64,000 bases of DNA from Sinorhizobium sp. A49. Lineage in GTDB: Bacteria; Pseudomonadota; Alphaproteobacteria; Rhizobiales; Rhizobiaceae. The translations under genes and the position numbers were made by a program. Positions 54,285 through 63,189 of this stretch are shown one piece after another (within the stretch, counting starts at the first letter, position 1; every line of letters starts with the position of its first letter). The notes beneath the pieces were generated by a model. That model was not told the origin of the DNA. It searched no databases and saw only the letters and a list, made by a program, of their open reading frames with translations. The stretch spans positions 1 through 64,000 of the forward strand of contig NZ_MUNW01000033.1 of NCBI RefSeq assembly GCF_002002725.1, read 5' to 3'.

Positions 54285-56270
54285 ATGGCCCACATCCCAT
54301 TTTCAAAGAGCGTTTCCGCTCGCCTTCGAGACAGTGTTTTCGTCGTCGTCATCGACAACCCGCCCGTCAACGCCCTCTCCGCAGATGTGCGCTCCGGCTT
54401 GATGGCGGCACTCGATCACGTTGCCTCTCTCGACGCGGCAACAGGCATCGTCCTGACGGGTGCCGGCAGCACCTTCATCGGCGGGGCCGATATCAAGGAG
54501 TTTGGCAAACCATCGGTCGAACCGATGCTTCCCGAGGTAATCGAGCGCATCGAGGCGTTTGGCAAGCCGGTCGTGGCTGCGGTAAACGGCGCCGCCCTTG
54601 GCGGAGGTTGCGAGGTGGCCCTTGCCTGCCACGGCCGCATCGTCGGCGAGAAGGCATCGTTCGGGCTTCCCGAAGTGAAGCTCGGGATCGTGCCCGGTGC
54701 CGGCGGGACACAACGTCTGCCGCGCTTGATCGGCTTGGTCGCAGCCATCGACCTCATCGGCTCAGGTCGTGCCGTCAAGACGGGTGAAGCCGTGGCGCTT
54801 GGGCTTGCTGATGGTATCGCCACTGATCCTGTTGGCGCGGCCATCGCGCTCGCACACGAATTTACCGGAAAGCCGCTGCGCCGCACTGGCGTGATTTGCG
54901 TTCCACCCGCGGAGGACCCCGCGGCGGTCAGCGCGGCGGAAGCGAAAGTGCTGGCGAAATCGCGCGGCCAGTCCGCCCCCGCGGAGGCCATTCGTCTCGT
55001 CAAGGCAACAGGCGAACTCGACCTCAGACAGGGATTGGCAGAGGAACGCGCCACTTTCCTGCGTTTGCGCGATTCCAGCGAGTCCGCTGCCCTGCGGCAC
55101 ATCTTCTTCGCCGAGCGCGCCGCGGGAAAGGTCGAGGGGCTCGACAAAGCCTCGTCGCGCAAGATCGAGACCGTCGCCGTCGTCGGCACCGGGCTCATGG
55201 GATCCGGCATTGCGGTCTCCGCCTTGACCTCCGGCCACCGCGTGATCGCACTCGAGCAAACCCCGGAAGCAGCCGCCAGCGGCAAGGCACGCATCGCCGA
55301 GACCCTGGACAAATCGGTGCGCTCTGGACGGTTGACCGCGGGTGGACGCGACGACTGCCTCGCCCGATTGCAGACGACAGCAGAGGCTAAGGACCTTGTG
55401 AAGGCCGACCTCGTCATCGAAGCGGTCTTCGACGACCTCACGGTCAAGACCGACCTGTTTCGCAGGCTTGACGGCATCGTCAGAGCCGACGCCATTCTTG
55501 CTACCAATACGAGCTACTTAAATCCCGACGCGATTGCCGCCGCCACGGCCGATCCGTCGCGCGTGGTCGGGCTCCATTTCTTCTCGCCAGCCAATGTGAT
55601 GCGACTTGTCGAAGTCGTCGATTGCGCCAAGACAGCGCCAGAGGTCCTGGCCAGCGCCCTCGCCTTTGTCAAAGGCCTCGGCAAGCTGCCGGTGGTCTGC
55701 GGCGTCACCGAAGGCTTCATCGGCAACAGTATCTTCTCGGCCTATCGGCGCGAGGCGGAATTCATGTTGGAGGATGGCGCGCTGCCCCAGGAGATCGATG
55801 CCGCGCTCGAAGCCTATGGCTTTCCGATGGGTATCTTCGCCGTCAACGACATGGCCGGGCTGGAAATTGCCTGGGCACGCCGCAAACGCCAGGCGGCGAC
55901 GCGGGACCCTGCCGCACGTTACGTCGAAATCGCCGACCGGCTTTGCGAGGCGGGTCGCCTCGGCCACAAGAGCGGTCGCGGCTGGTATGCCTATCCCGAT
56001 GGCAAGCGGACCATTGATCCCGAGGTGACCGCGGTGATCGAGGCGGCGCGGGCGGCCAAGAACATTGCGTCGCGCAGTTTCACCCCCGCGGAGATCATGA
56101 GCCGGCTCTTGAAGGCGATGGTCGATGAAGGAACGGCACTGCTTGCCGACGGCGTCGCCGCGCGTCCCGGCGACATCGACGTAGTGATGATCAACGGCTA
56201 CGGATTCCCGGCGCACCGAGGTGGGCCGATGTTCGCTGCAGAGCAAAACAAGGACCAGCCCCATGCGTGA
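54285..56270 (+). CDS. Bifunctional enoyl-CoA hydratase/3-hydroxyacyl-CoA dehydrogenase (FadB-like)
   Basis: This 661-residue protein has an N-terminal crotonase domain (about 10-180; GAGSTFIGGADIKEFG and GLPEVKLGIVPGAGGTQRLPRL with both catalytic Glu residues in the expected loops). The NAD-binding domain begins about 296 (VAVVGTGLMGSGIAVSAL), and the 3HCDH C-terminal domains contain GLHFFSPANVMRLVEVV (catalytic His). ATG 54285 follows TTGAGGTTTGCCGAC. Two consecutive beta-oxidation steps are expected on the ring-opened dicarboxyl- or oxo-CoA ester. It overlaps the thiolase gene by 8 bp. Confidence 0.93.
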   Translation: MAHIPFSKSVSARLRDSVFVVVIDNPPVNALSADVRSGLMAALDHVASLDAATGIVLTGAGSTFIGGADIKEFGKPSVEPMLPEVIERIEAFGKPVVAAVNGAALGGGCEVALACHGRIVGEKASFGLPEVKLGIVPGAGGTQRLPRLIGLVAAIDLIGSGRAVKTGEAVALGLADGIATDPVGAAIALAHEFTGKPLRRTGVICVPPAEDPAAVSAAEAKVLAKSRGQSAPAEAIRLVKATGELDLRQGLAEERATFLRLRDSSESAALRHIFFAERAAGKVEGLDKASSRKIETVAVVGTGLMGSGIAVSALTSGHRVIALEQTPEAAASGKARIAETLDKSVRSGRLTAGGRDDCLARLQTTAEAKDLVKADLVIEAVFDDLTVKTDLFRRLDGIVRADAILATNTSYLNPDAIAAATADPSRVVGLHFFSPANVMRLVEVVDCAKTAPEVLASALAFVKGLGKLPVVCGVTEGFIGNSIFSAYRREAEFMLEDGALPQEIDAALEAYGFPMGIFAVNDMAGLEIAWARRKRQAATRDPAARYVEIADRLCEAGRLGHKSGRGWYAYPDGKRTIDPEVTAVIEAARAAKNIASRSFTPAEIMSRLLKAMVDEGTALLADGVAARPGDIDVVMINGYGFPAHRGGPMFAAEQNKDQPHA

Positions 56271-57465
56271 AGCCTATCTCATCGGCGGCGTACGCACGCC
56301 GATCGGTCGCTACGGCGGCGCCCTGTCGAGCGCGCGGGCCGACGATCTCGCCGCCCACGTGATCCGCGAGGCGCTGGCGCGTTTTGCAAGTGTTCCGGCC
56401 GACGCGATCGACGAGGTTGTCTTCGGTTGCGCCAACCAGGCGGGAGAGGACAATCGCAACGTCGCCCGCATGGCGGCCTTGCTTGCCGGGCTGCCGGATA
56501 CGGTGGCGGGAACGACGATCAACAGGCTTTGCGGTTCGGGCCTCGATGCCGTCGGCTACGGCGCACGCGCGATCCGGCTGGGCGAGGCGGAGGTTGTTAT
56601 CGCCGGCGGTGTCGAGAGCATGTCACGCGCGCCGTTCGTCATGCCGAAGGCCGAAAGCCCGTTTCAACGCAGCACCGAGATCCACGACACGACCATCGGC
56701 TGGCGCTTCGTCAATCCGCTGATGAAAGAGCGATACGGGATAGACCCCATGCCGGACACGGCCGAAAACGTCGCGACAGAGTTTTCGATCACGCGTGAAG
56801 ATCAGGACGCCTTTGCGTTGCGCAGCCAGGCGCGCGCAGCGACCGCGCAAAAGAACGGGCGGTTCGCCCGCGAAATCGCTCCCTATCCGATGAGGGGGCG
56901 AAGGGGCGACACGACGTACATCGAAAAGGACGAACACCCACGTGAGACCACCCTCGAAAAGCTTGCCAGCCTGCCGACGCCCTTTCGCGCCAATGGCACG
57001 GTAACCGCCGGCAATGCGTCCGGCGTCAACGACGGGGCGGCCGCACTCGTGCTCGCCTCCGATCGCGCTGTCGAACGCTACGGTCTTGAGCCCCTCGCCC
57101 GGATCGACGGAATGGCAACGGCAGGTGTTGCGCCACGCATCATGGGCATCGGCCCCGTCAATTCCACCCGAAAGCTGCTTGAACGTCTCGGCCTTGGCAT
57201 CGGCGACATCGATATCGTCGAGCTCAACGAGGCTTTCGCGGCGCAGGCTCTCGCCTGCATGCGGCAATTGGGGCTTGCCGACGACGCGTCCCACGTCAAT
57301 CCCAATGGCGGCGCCATCGCACTCGGCCATCCGCTGGGCATGTCGGGTGCGCGCCTGGCGCTTACCGCCGCACTGGAGCTTGAGGCCCAAGGTGCGAAGC
57401 ACGCGGTTGCGGCCATGTGTATCGGCGTCGGACAGGGTATCTCGATGCTTCTGACGCGGCGGTGA
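56263..57465 (+). CDS. Acetyl-CoA acyltransferase (thiolase, PcaF/AtoB type)
   Basis: This 400-residue degradative thiolase has all catalytic residues: Cys90 in INRLCGSGLDAVG, His356 in NPNGGAIALGHPLGMSGAR, Cys386 in AMCIGVGQG. The opening REAYLIGGVRTPIGRYGGALS and the ARADDLAA motif are close to the beta-ketoadipyl-CoA thiolase group, which handles dicarboxyl CoA esters. It is the last gene of the anthranilate-CoA operon and provides the final CoA-dependent cleavage. Confidence 0.94.
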   Translation: MREAYLIGGVRTPIGRYGGALSSARADDLAAHVIREALARFASVPADAIDEVVFGCANQAGEDNRNVARMAALLAGLPDTVAGTTINRLCGSGLDAVGYGARAIRLGEAEVVIAGGVESMSRAPFVMPKAESPFQRSTEIHDTTIGWRFVNPLMKERYGIDPMPDTAENVATEFSITREDQDAFALRSQARAATAQKNGRFAREIAPYPMRGRRGDTTYIEKDEHPRETTLEKLASLPTPFRANGTVTAGNASGVNDGAAALVLASDRAVERYGLEPLARIDGMATAGVAPRIMGIGPVNSTRKLLERLGLGIGDIDIVELNEAFAAQALACMRQLGLADDASHVNPNGGAIALGHPLGMSGARLALTAALELEAQGAKHAVAAMCIGVGQGISMLLTRR

Positions 57466-57599
57466 CGCCGGCCTCGCGGAAGTATTGACCTTCGAAGTCG
57501 GGGCCCGATCCGCAGCTACTGGGGACTTTGAGGATGCCTGCAGGAGAATCGGGCAGGAAGCCTAAATCTTGCTTTGCTCTCTCATGGCGTGGCCATCAT

Positions 57600-57746
57600 C
57601 TCGCTAACTGCAATGTCCGAGACGTCCTTGCCACTCACATTCTGAAGCAAACCAGGTCCTACGAGCAGGCAAGTTGCGCATTCCAAAACACGCCAGAGAT
57701 GGTTGCCAACCAATACGGCGGCTTCTTGCCACAAGACACAGCATAG
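57600..57746 (+). mobile_element. C-terminal remnant of a phage-type integrase (tyrosine recombinase)
   Basis: The frame reads VRDVLATHILKQTRSYEQASCAF, then NTPEMVANQYGGFLPQDTA, matching the last about 50 residues of rhizobial tyrosine recombinases, with Tyr in the NQYG segment where HYG is usual. Nothing upstream continues the catalytic domain. It is a scar at the border of the anthranilate-CoA operon, suggesting that a mobile element once ended here. Confidence 0.6.
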
Positions 57747-57812
57747 CCCTTTTCAGCCCACCATTTGAGAATTCCTGTTCAAGGCGAGTTTCTGGCGCGG
57801 ATCGCAACACTC

Positions 57813-58103
57813 TCAGAAGCCAGCTTCTTTCTGATGGCGCACGGCGAGGATTGGCAAAGTGTCTTCATCAATACGGTAGGGCATGACCCATCCGCTGCCC
57901 CCAAAATCAATGAGCCACTCTCGATGTTGATCAGGTAGATCGTCAATGAGGCGCCCTACACTGGGATGTGCACCAAGAGCTTGCACACCCTTGAGAATGG
58001 CTTCACCCGCTCGCTTGGCGGCCGATGGACTTTTAGGCAGCAAGAACTCCCGCAGGCGTTCAAGGTCACGAACAGCTGCTGAAGCGAAGACTATTTGTGG
58101 CAT
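57813..58103 (-). CDS. parE: ParE/RelE-family toxin
   Basis: This 96-residue protein has the RelE/ParE fold (PQIVFASAAVRDLERLREFLL, then HPSVGRLIDDLPDQHREWLIDFGGSGWVMPYRIDEDTLPILAVRHQKEAGF). The C-terminal RHQKE is the usual active-site strand of ParE-type toxins. It starts inside the antitoxin 3' end (13-bp overlap). ParE members poison gyrase, RelE members cleave mRNA; the family boundary cannot be settled here. Confidence 0.87.
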   Translation of the reverse strand: MPQIVFASAAVRDLERLREFLLPKSPSAAKRAGEAILKGVQALGAHPSVGRLIDDLPDQHREWLIDFGGSGWVMPYRIDEDTLPILAVRHQKEAGF

Positions 58104-58369
58104 TCAGGTGCGGCGCTCTCGTCGTCCATTCCCCACGTCGACAGCCATTTTCCGACCTCGTCCGCCGTGGCATGAAGGCCGGTTGCCTGAAACTCCTCCC
58201 ACGCGTTGACCGTGTCTTGCCGTAAAGCCTTTCGTTTCTCTTCACGCTCCACATATTGCGCAATAGCTTCGCGCATGATCCAGTGAGACGAGCGCCGGCG
58301 GCCTTCGGCCAAATTTTGAACGCGACCTTTCAACTCATCATCGAGCTTGAGGGGCGTTGGGGATGTCAT
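58091..58369 (-). CDS. parD: Ribbon-helix-helix antitoxin (ParD/CopG-like)
   Basis: This 92-residue protein opens TSPTPLKLDDELKGRVQNLAEGRRRSSHWIMREAIAQYVEREE, a classic CopG-type ribbon-helix-helix used for dimerisation and operator binding, followed by a helical toxin-binding tail. ATG 58367-58369 has GGAGCTGCC upstream. A TATATT promoter element and an ATGG-CA-CCAT inverted repeat lie at about 58400-58422, where the antitoxin would autoregulate. Confidence 0.87.
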   Translation of the reverse strand: MTSPTPLKLDDELKGRVQNLAEGRRRSSHWIMREAIAQYVEREEKRKALRQDTVNAWEEFQATGLHATADEVGKWLSTWGMDDESAAPECHK

Positions 58370-58424
58370 GGCAGCTCCATAGTTAAAGGCAATACCTGGC
58401 GCTAATATAGATGGCACCATTTCT

Positions 58425-58839
58425 CTTGCCTATTATTCAGTCCAACCTTCGCACATGACAACCGACAAATTCCCTCGCCTTGAACGGACTTGACCCGCGG
58501 ATATGCTGCTCGCCCTGGGTTCATTGGGGCGCAGGACGGCTGCCCAGAACCGGAAATGTAGCCCTTCCGACGAGCACAGTTGGGTTATGCCCATACAACG
58601 GCGCTCGCCCCGCCGGCCTCGATTGGCTCGGCTTCGACGAGGTCTTGCGCGCCCTTCGATCCTAGTCGAGGACGGCTGCGAGCAGAGCTAAATCAAGGCG
58701 CCGACCGAGCGCGGCGTTCTATTTTCTGGATCTTCTATCGTCGCAACATAGGCACTGCGGTGGCTGTGGCCGATGCATGCGGAAGTCACCAGTCGATCGT
58801 TTTACTCTGGACCAGCGGATGGTAGAGTTTTCCGGTCTA
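58425..58839. other. Intergenic stretch without a recognisable gene
   Basis: About 415 bp between the parDE promoter and the IS3 remnant. Small open frames on the plus strand carry no known motif. No RNA gene recognised. Confidence 0.5.
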
Positions 58840-59520
58840 TCTCAGGGAAGCGGGCTGGTAGTGCTTCCCTGATTCATCAGCGAGATCGGTACCTTGTTGC
58901 CGATCGCACCATGGGTGCCGAAACTCATTGTAGTCGCTGCGCCAATCCTCCATCGTTTCGCGGGCGTCCGCAAGGGTCAGGAACCAATGCTGGTTCAGGC
59001 ACTCCGCTCGGAAGCGGACGTTGAAGGCTTCGGTAAAAGCATTGTCCGTGGGTTTACCCGGCCGTGAGAAATCCAGGATCACGCCCTTGGCATAGGCCCA
59101 CAGGTCGAGATCGCGGGACACAAATTCCGTCCCTTGATCGGCACGGATCGTCTTCGGATAGCCAACCTGGCGGCACACCCGTTCCAGCGTGTGCACGACG
59201 TCTTCACCGCGATAGCTGTGACGCGGATCAAGCACCCGCACGTAGCGTGAGAAGGTGTCGATCACCGCAGCGCAAACGCAACGCGTTTGTCGCGAGAACC
59301 CGCAGTTTCTTTCCGGTCGCGAGCTGATCGTGCACGAAGTCCATCACCCACACGTCGTTCGGACCGATTGATCGTTGACGGATAGACGGTTCCGATCTTG
59401 ATCTTGCGTCTTGCCTTGCCGGCAGCCGAGCGCACCACCTCAGTACGGCAATGCCGTCCGCCGCCAACGTCCGGATGAGTGCGAACACATTCTGGACAAG
59501 CTTTGGGGAACGCGCCGCGG
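58840..59520 (-). mobile_element. Degenerate IS3-family (IS407-like) transposase OrfB
   Basis: The minus strand encodes, in shifting frames, RSIGPNDVWVMDFVHDQLATGKKLRVL, then VIDTFSRYVRVLDPRHSYRGEDVV, IRADQGTEFVSRDLDLWAYAKG, FSRPGKPTDNAFTEAFNVRFRAECLNQHWF and, after another frameshift, HGAIGNKVPISLMN. These are the DDE integrase core and C-terminus of IS3/IS407-type OrfB. At least two frameshifts (near 59270 and 58920) and loss of the N-terminus and OrfA make it inactive. It directly abuts the altered 3' end of the ABC ATPase gene at 59526. Confidence 0.85.
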
Positions 59521-59525
59521 AGGGC

Positions 59526-60296
59526 TCATCCGTAACGACCAGCTTCAGCCGAAGCACCAGTGCCCGTGCGATCGCGGCGGCTCGCCCGGAAGAGGGTGCG
59601 GGTATAGTCGTGCTGCATGTCGCCGGTGCGCAATTGCGCGCGCGTCAGCATTTCGACTGCGCGGGCGTTCTGCATCACCATCAATCGATCGCACATATAG
59701 GAGATGACCGCGAGGTCGTGGCTGACAATGACAAAGGTCAGGTTAAGCTCACGACGAAGGCGGTTGAGGAGGTTGAGGATTTCGGCTTGTACCGAAACGT
59801 CGAGCGCCGAGGTCGGCTCGTCGAGCAGCAGCACCGTTGGTGATAGCGACAGTGCGCGAGCGATCGCCACGCGCTGGCGTTGGCCGCCGGACAGTTCGTG
59901 CGGGAAGCGGAACCGGTGTGCCTCCGTCAGCCCGATCATCTCCAGCAACTCGACTGTGCGGGCATCCACATCCGACATGCGGTTGATCAGCATCGGCTCG
60001 GCGATGGCCTGGCCGATCGTGTAGCGGGGATGCAGCGAGGCATAGGGGTCCTGGAACACCATCTGCGCCACACGCACGAGGTCGCGCCGCCTTCCCTTGC
60101 GCAGATCTATATCACCGATGCGGATATCACCGGTCCAATGGCGATTGAGACCCATGACTGTACGCAAGACGGTCGATTTTCCCGAGCCGCTTTCGCCGAC
60201 GAGACCGAAGCTCTCGCCGCTCTCCACTGAGAGGCTGACGTTCTGCACCGCGACGGCGCTGCCGAAATGGACGCTGAGATTGTCGATGCGGATCAT
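59526..60296 (-). CDS. Dipeptide/oligopeptide ABC ATP-binding protein (DppF-like), 3' end altered by IS
   Basis: This 256-residue ATPase has Walker A GESGSGKST (about 34-42), Q-loop MVFQDPYASLHPRYT, signature LSGGQRQRVAIARA, Walker B VLLLDEPTSALDVSVQ and H-loop IVSHDLAVISY. The last recognisable residues are QHDYTRTLFRASR; the remaining RDRTGTGASAEAGRYG is foreign and ends just where the IS3 remnant begins. All ATPase motifs are intact, so it may still work. ATG overlaps the stop of the DppD-like gene. Confidence 0.9.
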   Translation of the reverse strand: MIRIDNLSVHFGSAVAVQNVSLSVESGESFGLVGESGSGKSTVLRTVMGLNRHWTGDIRIGDIDLRKGRRRDLVRVAQMVFQDPYASLHPRYTIGQAIAEPMLINRMSDVDARTVELLEMIGLTEAHRFRFPHELSGGQRQRVAIARALSLSPTVLLLDEPTSALDVSVQAEILNLLNRLRRELNLTFVIVSHDLAVISYMCDRLMVMQNARAVEMLTRAQLRTGDMQHDYTRTLFRASRRDRTGTGASAEAGRYG

Positions 60297-61144
60297 GGGC
60301 GGGCCTCTCCCCAGCTTGCGTCGCGCGCAAGGGTTGGCAGTGGTGTCAGCGGCCCGTCGATAGCGGGCAGGCAGGCGAGCAGGCCCCGCGTATAGGGATG
60401 TACCGCCTCGTGCATGCGTCGCGCATCCAGCGTCTCGACGATCCGACCGGCATACATGACAAGTACCCGGTCGCAGAAACGCGAGACGAGGTTGAGGTCG
60501 TGGCTGATGAAGACAAGGCCCATGCCGCGGCGCCTGACCAGTTCGTCCATGATCTCGAGCACCTGCACCTGCACGGTGACGTCGAGGGCGGAGGTGGGTT
60601 CGTCAGCGATCAGCAGTTCCGGCTCGCGCACCACCATCATGGCGATCATCACCCGCTGGCCCATGCCGCCAGAGAGTTCGTGTGGATAGAGGTCGTAGAC
60701 GCGCTCCGGCGCGCGAATATGCACGGCTTCCAACACGTCGAGTACCATCCGCCGCACCTTTGCTCCCGACAGAGATCGGTCACCAAGCCGGATCGCCTCG
60801 GCGATCTGCCTGCCAACGCGCATGACCGGGTTGAGCGAAAATTTCGGGTCTTGGAGGATCATGCCCATGCGATTGCCGCGCAGTTGCCGACGTACCCGCG
60901 GAGGGGCCTTAAGCAGGTCGATGCCGGCAAAGGACATGACATCAGCCGAGACGCGCGCATGCTCCGGCAGAACGCCCATCAGGGCGCGGCTGGAGAGACT
61001 CTTTCCCGAGCCGCTTTCGCCGACGATGCCGAGCTTTTCCCGGCCGACCTCGAAGGAGACGCCCTTGACCGCCTCGATCATTGTGCCGCCCTCGCCGGCA
61101 AAGGCGATGCGCAAGTTTTCCACGGTGACAAGCGTCTCGCTCAT
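60293..61144 (-). CDS. Dipeptide/oligopeptide ABC ATP-binding protein (DppD-like)
   Basis: This 283-residue ATPase has Walker A GESGSGKSL, Q-loop ILQDPKFSLNPVMRVG, signature LSGGMGQRVMIAMMV (Gly where Arg is usual before Q), Walker B LLIADEPTSALDVTVQ and H-loop FISHDLNLV. It lacks the C-terminal oligo_HPY cysteine cluster seen in the other DppD-like protein (23189-24214). It overlaps both neighbouring genes by four bases. Confidence 0.92.
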   Translation of the reverse strand: MSETLVTVENLRIAFAGEGGTMIEAVKGVSFEVGREKLGIVGESGSGKSLSSRALMGVLPEHARVSADVMSFAGIDLLKAPPRVRRQLRGNRMGMILQDPKFSLNPVMRVGRQIAEAIRLGDRSLSGAKVRRMVLDVLEAVHIRAPERVYDLYPHELSGGMGQRVMIAMMVVREPELLIADEPTSALDVTVQVQVLEIMDELVRRRGMGLVFISHDLNLVSRFCDRVLVMYAGRIVETLDARRMHEAVHPYTRGLLACLPAIDGPLTPLPTLARDASWGEARP

Positions 61145-62043
61145 GCGCGCCTCCTTAAGTGCGGGTCGAGCAGGTCGCGCATGGCATCGCCCAGAAGGTT
61201 GAAGCCGAGGCTAACGATGAAGATCGCGAGACCAGGCATCGTTGCCACCCACCATTGATCGAAGATGAACTTGCGGCCGGTCGAGATCATTGCGCCCCAT
61301 TCCGGCAGCGGCGGCTGCGCGCCAAGTCCGATGAAGCCGAGGCCAGCGGCCGTCAGGATAATGCCGGCCATGTCGAGCGTCATGCGCACGATAACCGAGG
61401 AGAGGCACATCGGCATGATATGGCGGAAGACGATGCGGAACTCTGAGCCGCCGGCCAGCCTGACGGCGTTGACATAGTCACTGTCGCGCACGATCAGCGC
61501 TTCGGCCCGCGCCAGCCGCGCATAGGGCGGCCAGGCGGTGAGCGTGATCGCCAGCGCCGCATTGACGATGCCAGGCCCGAGCGCGGCAACAAAAGCAAGC
61601 GCCAGTAGCAGTTTCGGAACGGCAAGGAACACGTCGGTGATGCGCATGAACACCGCATCGACCCAACCGCCCGACGTTCCCGCCACCGCGCCGATGATGA
61701 GGCCGATCGGCGCAGATGTCGCCACGACCAGCCCCACGATGAGCAGGGTCAGCCGGGCGCCGTAGAGGATGCGGGAGAAGATATCACGACCCAGTTCGTC
61801 CGTGCCAAGCCAGTTCTCAAAGCTCGGCGGCGAAAGGCGATGCACGAGATCGGGCAGGTAGGGATCATGGGTCGCGAGAAGCGGCGCGAAGACTGCGCTC
61901 GCCAGCAGCACGCCGAGGATGGCAAGGCCAATCATGCCGAGCGGATTACCGGCAAAACGGCGGGCGAATTTGGTGAATTCACTGAGACGCGCGCGCCGGA
62001 GCTGGCGGCGGGTCTCGGCATGGGTGAGGTTGACGGCGGTCAT
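61141..62043 (-). CDS. Dipeptide/oligopeptide ABC permease (DppC-like)
   Basis: This 300-residue membrane protein has first helix GNPLGMIGLAILGVLLASAVFAPLL, the OppC_N motif NWLGTDELGRDIFSRILYGAR, the EAA-type loop IVRDSDYVNAVRLAGGSE and C-terminal LGDAMRDLLDPHLRRR. It starts 9 bp after the DppB-like gene. Confidence 0.94.
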   Translation of the reverse strand: MTAVNLTHAETRRQLRRARLSEFTKFARRFAGNPLGMIGLAILGVLLASAVFAPLLATHDPYLPDLVHRLSPPSFENWLGTDELGRDIFSRILYGARLTLLIVGLVVATSAPIGLIIGAVAGTSGGWVDAVFMRITDVFLAVPKLLLALAFVAALGPGIVNAALAITLTAWPPYARLARAEALIVRDSDYVNAVRLAGGSEFRIVFRHIMPMCLSSVIVRMTLDMAGIILTAAGLGFIGLGAQPPLPEWGAMISTGRKFIFDQWWVATMPGLAIFIVSLGFNLLGDAMRDLLDPHLRRRA

Positions 62044-62052
62044 GGCGGCCTC

Positions 62053-63102
62053 CTACCGGCGGCGAAGGTTGGAGCGCGGATCGAGCATCTGGTAGACGAC
62101 GTCCGAGACCATGTTGAGCAGAATGAACACGGCGCCGACCAGCACCGTGCCGCCGAGCACGGCATTGATGTCGGCCCTAAAGAGCGATGAGGCTATGTAG
62201 TTGCCGATGCCCGGCCAAGCGAAGACGGTCTCGACAAGCACGGAGCCTTCCAGCAGGCCGCCATAGGAAAGTGCGATCACCGTGACGAGCGGGATGGCGG
62301 CATTGCGCAGCGCATGCAGCATCACCGCGCGATATTCGGTCGCCCCCTTGAGGCGGGCCGTCAGCACATATTCCCGCGACAACTGGTCGAGCATCATCGA
62401 GCGCGTCATGCGCGAGATGTAGGCGAGGCTGTAATAGCCAAGCAGCGCTGCCGGCAGCACAATATGGCTCAAGGCATTGCCGAAGACTTCCCACTCGCCT
62501 GATAGAAGCGAGTCGATCAACAGCGAACCGGTGACCGGTTTGACGATGCCCTGATAGAAGACGTCGATCTGGCCAGGACCAGACACCCAGTCGAGCCGGG
62601 AATAAAAGACGAAGAGACCGACCAGTCCGAGCCAGAAGATCGGCACGGAATAGCCGATGAGGCCGACAAAGCGGATCACGTAGTCGGGCCATTTGTCGTG
62701 CCAATAGGCAGCGGCCACGCCCGCCGGCACGCCGATGAGCGTGCCGGCCAGAAGGCCGAGCGTCGCAAGTTCCAACGTCGCGGGAAAGAAGCCGGAAAGG
62801 TCCGAGAGCACGGGCCGGTTGGTGACGAAAGACGTGCCAAAATCGCCCCGAACGAGCTTTCCGGCATAGGCGAGGAACTGCTGCCAGAGCGGCTTGTCGA
62901 GGCCCATTTCGAGGAAGACGCGCTGGTAGACCTCCTCGCTCGCCTTCTGTCCGACCACCGACAGGACCGGATCAATCGGCACAACGCGGCCGATACAAAA
63001 GGTGAGTGCCACCAGGCCAATGAGCGTGATGCCCACGGTGAGGAGAAGCGTGAGGATCCGGCCGGTGACACCGAGAACCCGGTTGATGAGAACTGCCGGC
63101 AC
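62053..63102 (-). CDS. Dipeptide/oligopeptide ABC permease (DppB-like)
   Basis: This permease of about 349 residues has first helix ILTLLLTVGITLIGLVALTFCIG, then RVVPIDPVLSVVGQKASEEVYQRV and FGTSFVTNRPVLSDLSGFFPATLELA, with the loop REYVLTARLKGATEYRAVMLHA. The GTG at 63100-63102 (CGGAG seven bases upstream) gives a family-typical N-terminus; an ATG at 63177 would add 25 Arg-rich residues. Confidence 0.9.
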   Translation of the reverse strand: MPAVLINRVLGVTGRILTLLLTVGITLIGLVALTFCIGRVVPIDPVLSVVGQKASEEVYQRVFLEMGLDKPLWQQFLAYAGKLVRGDFGTSFVTNRPVLSDLSGFFPATLELATLGLLAGTLIGVPAGVAAAYWHDKWPDYVIRFVGLIGYSVPIFWLGLVGLFVFYSRLDWVSGPGQIDVFYQGIVKPVTGSLLIDSLLSGEWEVFGNALSHIVLPAALLGYYSLAYISRMTRSMMLDQLSREYVLTARLKGATEYRAVMLHALRNAAIPLVTVIALSYGGLLEGSVLVETVFAWPGIGNYIASSLFRADINAVLGGTVLVGAVFILLNMVSDVVYQMLDPRSNLRRR

Positions 63103-63189
63103 GAACCACTCCGTTTGCTTGACTGGGATTGACCTCGGACGCGACCGGTGCCGGAGCCCCGTTCGCGGCCGAAACATGGGTTCGGACGG

